Source of the DNA: Calditrichia bacterium
Lineage (GTDB): Bacteria; Calditrichota; Calditrichia; RBG-13-44-9; J075
Reading direction: 5' to 3'
DNA: 64,000 bases
Assembly: GCA_020635015.1 (NCBI GenBank)
Contig: JACKAP010000006.1
Coordinates: 216,333-280,332 of the forward strand
Positions 60,660-64,000 of the stretch are shown piece after piece. Under the pieces are notes generated by a model. The model saw only the letters and a program-made list of their open reading frames with translations, searched no databases and had not been told where the DNA came from. Each line of letters starts with the position of its first letter. The first letter of the stretch is position 1. Both the position numbers and the translations under genes were made by a program.

Positions 60660-60982
60660 ACTCTAGCCTCCAAATATAAAATCAGAAACTGGATATTAAA
60701 TAAAATGATGTCTATTATCAAGCAATTAAATGCGGATACCAAAATTTACGCTTGCTTTTTCCCAATTCTGTCACATATAATAGGTCACTTCACGGTATAT
60801 TCAAAGTCTGACACACTGCTGAGTTATAATTCTTGTCGTTATTCAACCCACTGAATACACAAAAGATTCGAAAAAAGCGTATGGGGGAAAAATACAAAAG
60901 AATTCTTCAGCAGCATTTTCGTTTATTTCGGGTATTTCGTGGGCAGAAACGTTACTTTCTTGGTGAAAAGGAGTAAAGTCAC
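60660..60982. other. 323-base AT-rich gap before the caspase operon
   Basis: A divergent promoter region between the DUF433 gene and the hydrolase gene, notably richer in A+T than the genes around it. An AAGGAG stands at 60968-60973, nine bases before the hydrolase ATG. I see no clear palindrome or repeat and could not assign promoter boxes. None of the heptamer or palindromic families enters this gap. Confidence 0.6.
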
Positions 60983-62176
60983 ATGCCGATCGTATTCGTT
61001 CACGGCGTCAATACGCGCAAGGACCCGAGTTATGACGCCCAGGTCGCAGTCACTTCGAATTTCCTCAAGCGCTATCTCAGTGGCGCCGTGATCAACGGGA
61101 AAACCGTCAGCAAATCGCCCACGATTACGTTTCCCTATTGGGGGGACCTCGGCATCAGCTTCGCCTGGGGAATGGCCTCGCTGCCGCGCGGCGATTTGCA
61201 GGCGCTGGGCGGTGCTTCGAAGGCGGGCTTGCGCGCGATTGCCGCCACTCTCAAAGACGGGGCTCGAAGCACGCTTGGCAATGAACCCCTGACCACGATG
61301 GCAAAACAGGATTTCCCGCTGGCGGTGGAGGTGCTGACATCCCTGCTGCTTGAAGATCCGCCCCAGGGGAAGGAAGCGGACATCGCAGATTTTGTGGTGG
61401 CCGCCCAGGCCTTTGCATTGGCGAACCCCTCACCCAACTGGCTGGGTACGGTGGCTACTGATGAACAGCTCATCGGCAACTTGAAACTGGCCGTTACCCA
61501 GGACAATCCCATCCAGGCCCAGGGGTTGGGCAGCATGTTCAATGCGGTCATGCTGGCGGCCAAGCATCTCAAAAACAGCCTGAAGGGGCTGGCCGGTAAG
61601 GCGGTTGATAGAACCGGCGATTTTGCCTCAAGCAAATTGCTGGGATGGGCGCGGGAACCGCTGAATGAAAATTTGGGACGGTTCTTTGGCGATGTGTTTG
61701 TCTATTTTGAAGGACGTGGCGACAAGCACCATCCGGGTAAAATTCCTGATCGAATCTTGCAAGCCATCGACGCTGCCGCCGCCGATGCCGGCGATGAGCC
61801 CTTGATCATTATCTGCCACAGCCTGGGAGCGGTCATAGCCTTCGATCTAATAAGTTACTACCGTAGCGAACTGGAAGTGGATCTATTCGTCTCGGCCGGC
61901 TCGCAGGTGGCCCACTTTGAAGAAATCAAGCTGTATCACAACAGCGACCGCAATATAAAATTGGGGAAGAAAGCGCCGACGCCGGCCAATATCCGGCACT
62001 GGATCAATGTGTTTGATACGGTGGATATTTTTTCCTATGCCTGCAAGGATGTTTTCGACCGGGTGGATGTCGATGCAGAATATGACACCAGGACCTTTGT
62101 GGTGAAGTCCCATTCGGAATATTTTAAGCAGGCGCGTTTTTACGAACGGTTAAGAGCGAGGATCGATGCCCTATGA
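60983..62176 (+). CDS. alpha/beta-hydrolase, first gene of the caspase operon
   Basis: A 397-residue cytoplasmic hydrolase; no signal peptide. The start MPIVFVHGVNTR gives the oxyanion-hole HGVN (7-10). The nucleophile elbow is CHSLG with Ser280, in strand-loop-helix context IIICHSLGAVIAFDLI. Likely partners are Asp345 or Asp348 (NVFDTVDIF) and His377 (KSHSEYF), giving a complete triad. A helical insert of about 140 residues (about 60-260) between the first strand and the elbow may be a lid or partner-binding region. Esterase or lipase-type activity is likely; the substrate is unknown. Start ATG 60983 is supported by AAGGAG. Its stop overlaps the next start (ATGA at 62173-62176), so translation is coupled. 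In conflict systems such hydrolases act as effectors (inference). Confidence 0.85.
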   Translation: MPIVFVHGVNTRKDPSYDAQVAVTSNFLKRYLSGAVINGKTVSKSPTITFPYWGDLGISFAWGMASLPRGDLQALGGASKAGLRAIAATLKDGARSTLGNEPLTTMAKQDFPLAVEVLTSLLLEDPPQGKEADIADFVVAAQAFALANPSPNWLGTVATDEQLIGNLKLAVTQDNPIQAQGLGSMFNAVMLAAKHLKNSLKGLAGKAVDRTGDFASSKLLGWAREPLNENLGRFFGDVFVYFEGRGDKHHPGKIPDRILQAIDAAAADAGDEPLIIICHSLGAVIAFDLISYYRSELEVDLFVSAGSQVAHFEEIKLYHNSDRNIKLGKKAPTPANIRHWINVFDTVDIFSYACKDVFDRVDVDAEYDTRTFVVKSHSEYFKQARFYERLRARIDAL

Positions 62177-63309
62177 GTTTGTTCTTCCCAGCGAGTGACG
62201 ACGGGGTTGTCACCAACGAGCCGCGATTGCATGCGTTGGTAATCGGTGTCGATGCGTACGATCATTTAGGATTGGGCGTGCCCAAACCCAGCAATTTGTT
62301 GAATGGCCTGGCGCCGCTGACGATCGCGGTTCCGGCGGCGCGAAGCATCGCCCGCTGGCTTGAAACCGAGTATAAAAACCCGGATTGCCCCCTGGGCTCC
62401 ATCGAACTGCTGCTGGCCCCCGGGGAGACCCTCCAGCGGAAAGATGGCAGCGACGTCACCATCGAGAAGTCGACCATGGTCAACATCGATGACGCCGTCG
62501 CGGCATGGTTCCGGCGCTGCAACGCCAATCCCCAAAATATCGCTTTCTTCTATTTCGCCGGACATGGCATCAGCACCGTGGTCGGCCGCTATATCCTGCC
62601 GGCAGATTTCGGCAATCCGGATATTCCGGATGACTGGAAGAACTGTATCGATGCAGCGGGTTTGCAGGTGGGCATGAACAAGTGCAGAGCACAGCAACAG
62701 TATTTCTTCCTCGACGCCTGCCGCGATGCGCCGATCGACGCCTTGACCCAAAAGCAGCCCCGGGGCAATCCCTTGATCGGTGGGGCGGATTTTGACGATA
62801 ATGTCGAACTCTCCGCGGAATACGCTGCCGCTTCCGAAGGGCGCCAGGCGTTTGGCAAAGACGGTAGCGGCACCTTCTTTTCCGAAGCGCTGATCATGTG
62901 CCTGAACGGCATGGGCGCCAGCCGGCGGGCCGGTAGAACAACCTGGCGGGTGGATGCGGCCAGCCTCAGCCATGGGCTGCTCTCGGTGATGCAATTGATC
63001 GCCGAGCGGGAGAATCTGCCCTTGAGCTGCGAATGCCGGGTGCAAAAACCGGTATCTCTGCATTTTCCTACTCTGGGGAAAGTACTGGTCCGGGTGAATT
63101 GTCAAATCGATGAGATGAAGCGTGAGTCTAACATCACCTTGACCCAGGGGAATATGGTGAAAAACTCCCCGCCGGGAGAACCGCGCCCCTGGATCGAATC
63201 CGCGATATCGGGTGACGCCACCATCTCCGTCACATACGCCCACTTCCCGGAGGATATTATCAATGATTCGCTGATCCCGCCGGTTTATGACCTGGAGCTG
63301 CCGCTATGA
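62173..63309 (+). CDS. caspase-family (C14) peptidase, second gene of the operon
   Basis: A 378-residue caspase-like cysteine peptidase. The N-terminal strand is LHALVIGVDAYDHLG (20-34). The catalytic His131 lies in FFYFAGHGIS and the catalytic Cys183 in QYFFLDACRDAP, as in bacterial orthocaspases. The p20-like part ends near 190. A further p10-like region (GSGTFFSEALIMCLNGM) extends to about 270. The last 100 residues are predicted mostly beta (PVSLHFPTLGKVLVRVNC, GDATISVTYAHF) and match no domain I know. No signal peptide, so cytoplasmic. It is coupled by ATGA overlaps to both neighbours (62173-62176, 63306-63309). Caspases in bacteria serve in self-destruction and in defence operons; the target here is unknown. 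Confidence 0.9.
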   Translation: MSLFFPASDDGVVTNEPRLHALVIGVDAYDHLGLGVPKPSNLLNGLAPLTIAVPAARSIARWLETEYKNPDCPLGSIELLLAPGETLQRKDGSDVTIEKSTMVNIDDAVAAWFRRCNANPQNIAFFYFAGHGISTVVGRYILPADFGNPDIPDDWKNCIDAAGLQVGMNKCRAQQQYFFLDACRDAPIDALTQKQPRGNPLIGGADFDDNVELSAEYAAASEGRQAFGKDGSGTFFSEALIMCLNGMGASRRAGRTTWRVDAASLSHGLLSVMQLIAERENLPLSCECRVQKPVSLHFPTLGKVLVRVNCQIDEMKRESNITLTQGNMVKNSPPGEPRPWIESAISGDATISVTYAHFPEDIINDSLIPPVYDLELPL

Positions 63310-64000
63310 GTGAAACAATGTACATTTACTTTGACTCGGACATGCCCATGACGGCGATTGAAGTGATGACCCCTGAACTGGAAACGGTTCACCAGGCTGT
63401 ATTAGCCGGAGGTGACGAAATTGAGGTGGAGGTGCCGTCCGCCGCAGCCTTTATCCGGTTACGGCTGCCCTCGGGCAAGATGGTGACCTTGCGCCACTCG
63501 GGTGACTTGCACTATCGTATCAACCGGAATTTTATCCTGGGCCGAAGTGGATCGTTACGAAGCGAATCCGCGCCGGTCCGCAGCATCGGAGATTTGCGCA
63601 GCTATAACCAGGATCGCTCCCGGGGCTTTACCGGCACCTCCAGCTTTCGTTTGAGAGGGTTGGATGACATTTTGACGAGGCCGGAAGCCACTGCAGACCT
63701 GTCGGAACTGCCCGGCGGCTTCAGCGTGAATTGGTCGCCCCAGGTGGCGGGAGAAGTGTCCGATGACGGAGCCGAATTCCGCTTTGATCCGAGCCGCAGT
63801 GATGCGCCGTATGAACTGGTCATCGAAGGGAGACGGAAATACCGGATCAAGCTGCCCGGGAATGTTCAGACCGCGTATGTTCGATCGGATGCCGTGGGTT
63901 CAGATAATATCGTCTTGAGTGTTCGTATCGCGACCGCCTCTACTGACGCCGATACGGTGGGGGGATATTTAATGCGCGGCGATTACGACTCTGCAACAAT
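63306..64000 (+). CDS. unrecognised protein, third gene of the operon (3' end beyond window)
   Basis: The frame opens at ATG 63306, inside the ATGA overlap with the caspase gene, and stays open to the window end, giving at least 231 residues starting MSETMYIYFDSDMPMTAIEV. The visible part is rich in short beta strands (EIEVEVPSAAAFIRLRLPSG, YELVIEGRRKYRIKLPG) and acidic loops, with no membrane helix, Cys or known catalytic motif. It resembles a string of beta-sandwich modules. I do not recognise the family. Its coupling to the caspase gene suggests a subunit, sensor or substrate of the caspase. The remainder may carry the informative domain. Confidence 0.8.
   Translation, partial: MSETMYIYFDSDMPMTAIEVMTPELETVHQAVLAGGDEIEVEVPSAAAFIRLRLPSGKMVTLRHSGDLHYRINRNFILGRSGSLRSESAPVRSIGDLRSYNQDRSRGFTGTSSFRLRGLDDILTRPEATADLSELPGGFSVNWSPQVAGEVSDDGAEFRFDPSRSDAPYELVIEGRRKYRIKLPGNVQTAYVRSDAVGSDNIVLSVRIATASTDADTVGGYLMRGDYDSAT

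Overview
The window is a high-GC bacterial chromosome segment, most likely from the FCB superphylum and close to candidate phylum KSB1 / Calditrichota (inference). Three things point there. The large secreted ASH-repeat protein ends in a type IX secretion sorting domain with the NYPNPFNP motif. There are PD40 propeller proteins, a tricorn-like protease and a one-protein hybrid two-component regulator. The intergenic spaces are packed with short repeats. I saw no rRNA, tRNA, transposase, integrase, prophage or CRISPR array.

Layout. 1-7.1 kb: the 3' part of a PstS-like phosphate-binding lipoprotein, a NUC1-fold protein whose catalytic residues are gone, a dynamin-like GTPase, miaB, a small beta-barrel protein and a stand-alone GlmU-type uridylyltransferase. 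7.5-16.1 kb: a PD40 propeller membrane protein, a 1561-residue ASH-repeat T9SS cargo protein and an unusual PP2C-TM-TPR-jellyroll protein. 16.1-27.2 kb: a DUF3299-like protein, mtaB, a small membrane protein, a frameshifted tricorn-like protease, two tandem POT peptide transporters and a frameshifted DUF819 permease. Protease plus peptide transporters would make a peptide-use neighbourhood. 27.5-36.4 kb: a GAF-PAS-cyclase-like protein bracketed by inverted repeat arrays, metH (frameshifted), nfo and an aldehyde dehydrogenase. 36.7-46.5 kb: a fatty-acid beta-oxidation block (acyl-CoA dehydrogenase/phosphotransferase fusion, fadE, fadA, fadN, TetR regulator). Two identical-core palindromes, upstream of fadN and of the TetR gene, look like its operators. 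46.9-60.7 kb: uvrA, a repeat-rich gap with a candidate structured RNA, an HTCS hybrid histidine kinase, a DinB-family protein, an RND efflux pair and an orphan DUF433 antitoxin with the tail of a lost toxin.

61.0-64.0 kb: the most interesting part. Three genes coupled by ATGA start/stop overlaps encode an alpha/beta-hydrolase (Ser/Asp/His triad visible), a caspase-family peptidase (His/Cys dyad visible) and an unrecognised protein that runs off the window. This looks like the 5' part of a multi-gene conflict or cell-suicide type operon (inference).

Two window-wide patterns stand out. First, intergenic DNA is dominated by tandem arrays, most of them with a unit of exactly 7 bp though the unit sequences are unrelated, plus palindromic elements and a small MITE-like family bounded by GCATGGGG / CCCCATGC. 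Second, seven single-base frameshifts fall in only three otherwise complete genes (tricorn-like protease, DUF819 permease, metH), mostly at short homopolymers. Assembly indels are a better explanation than true gene decay.
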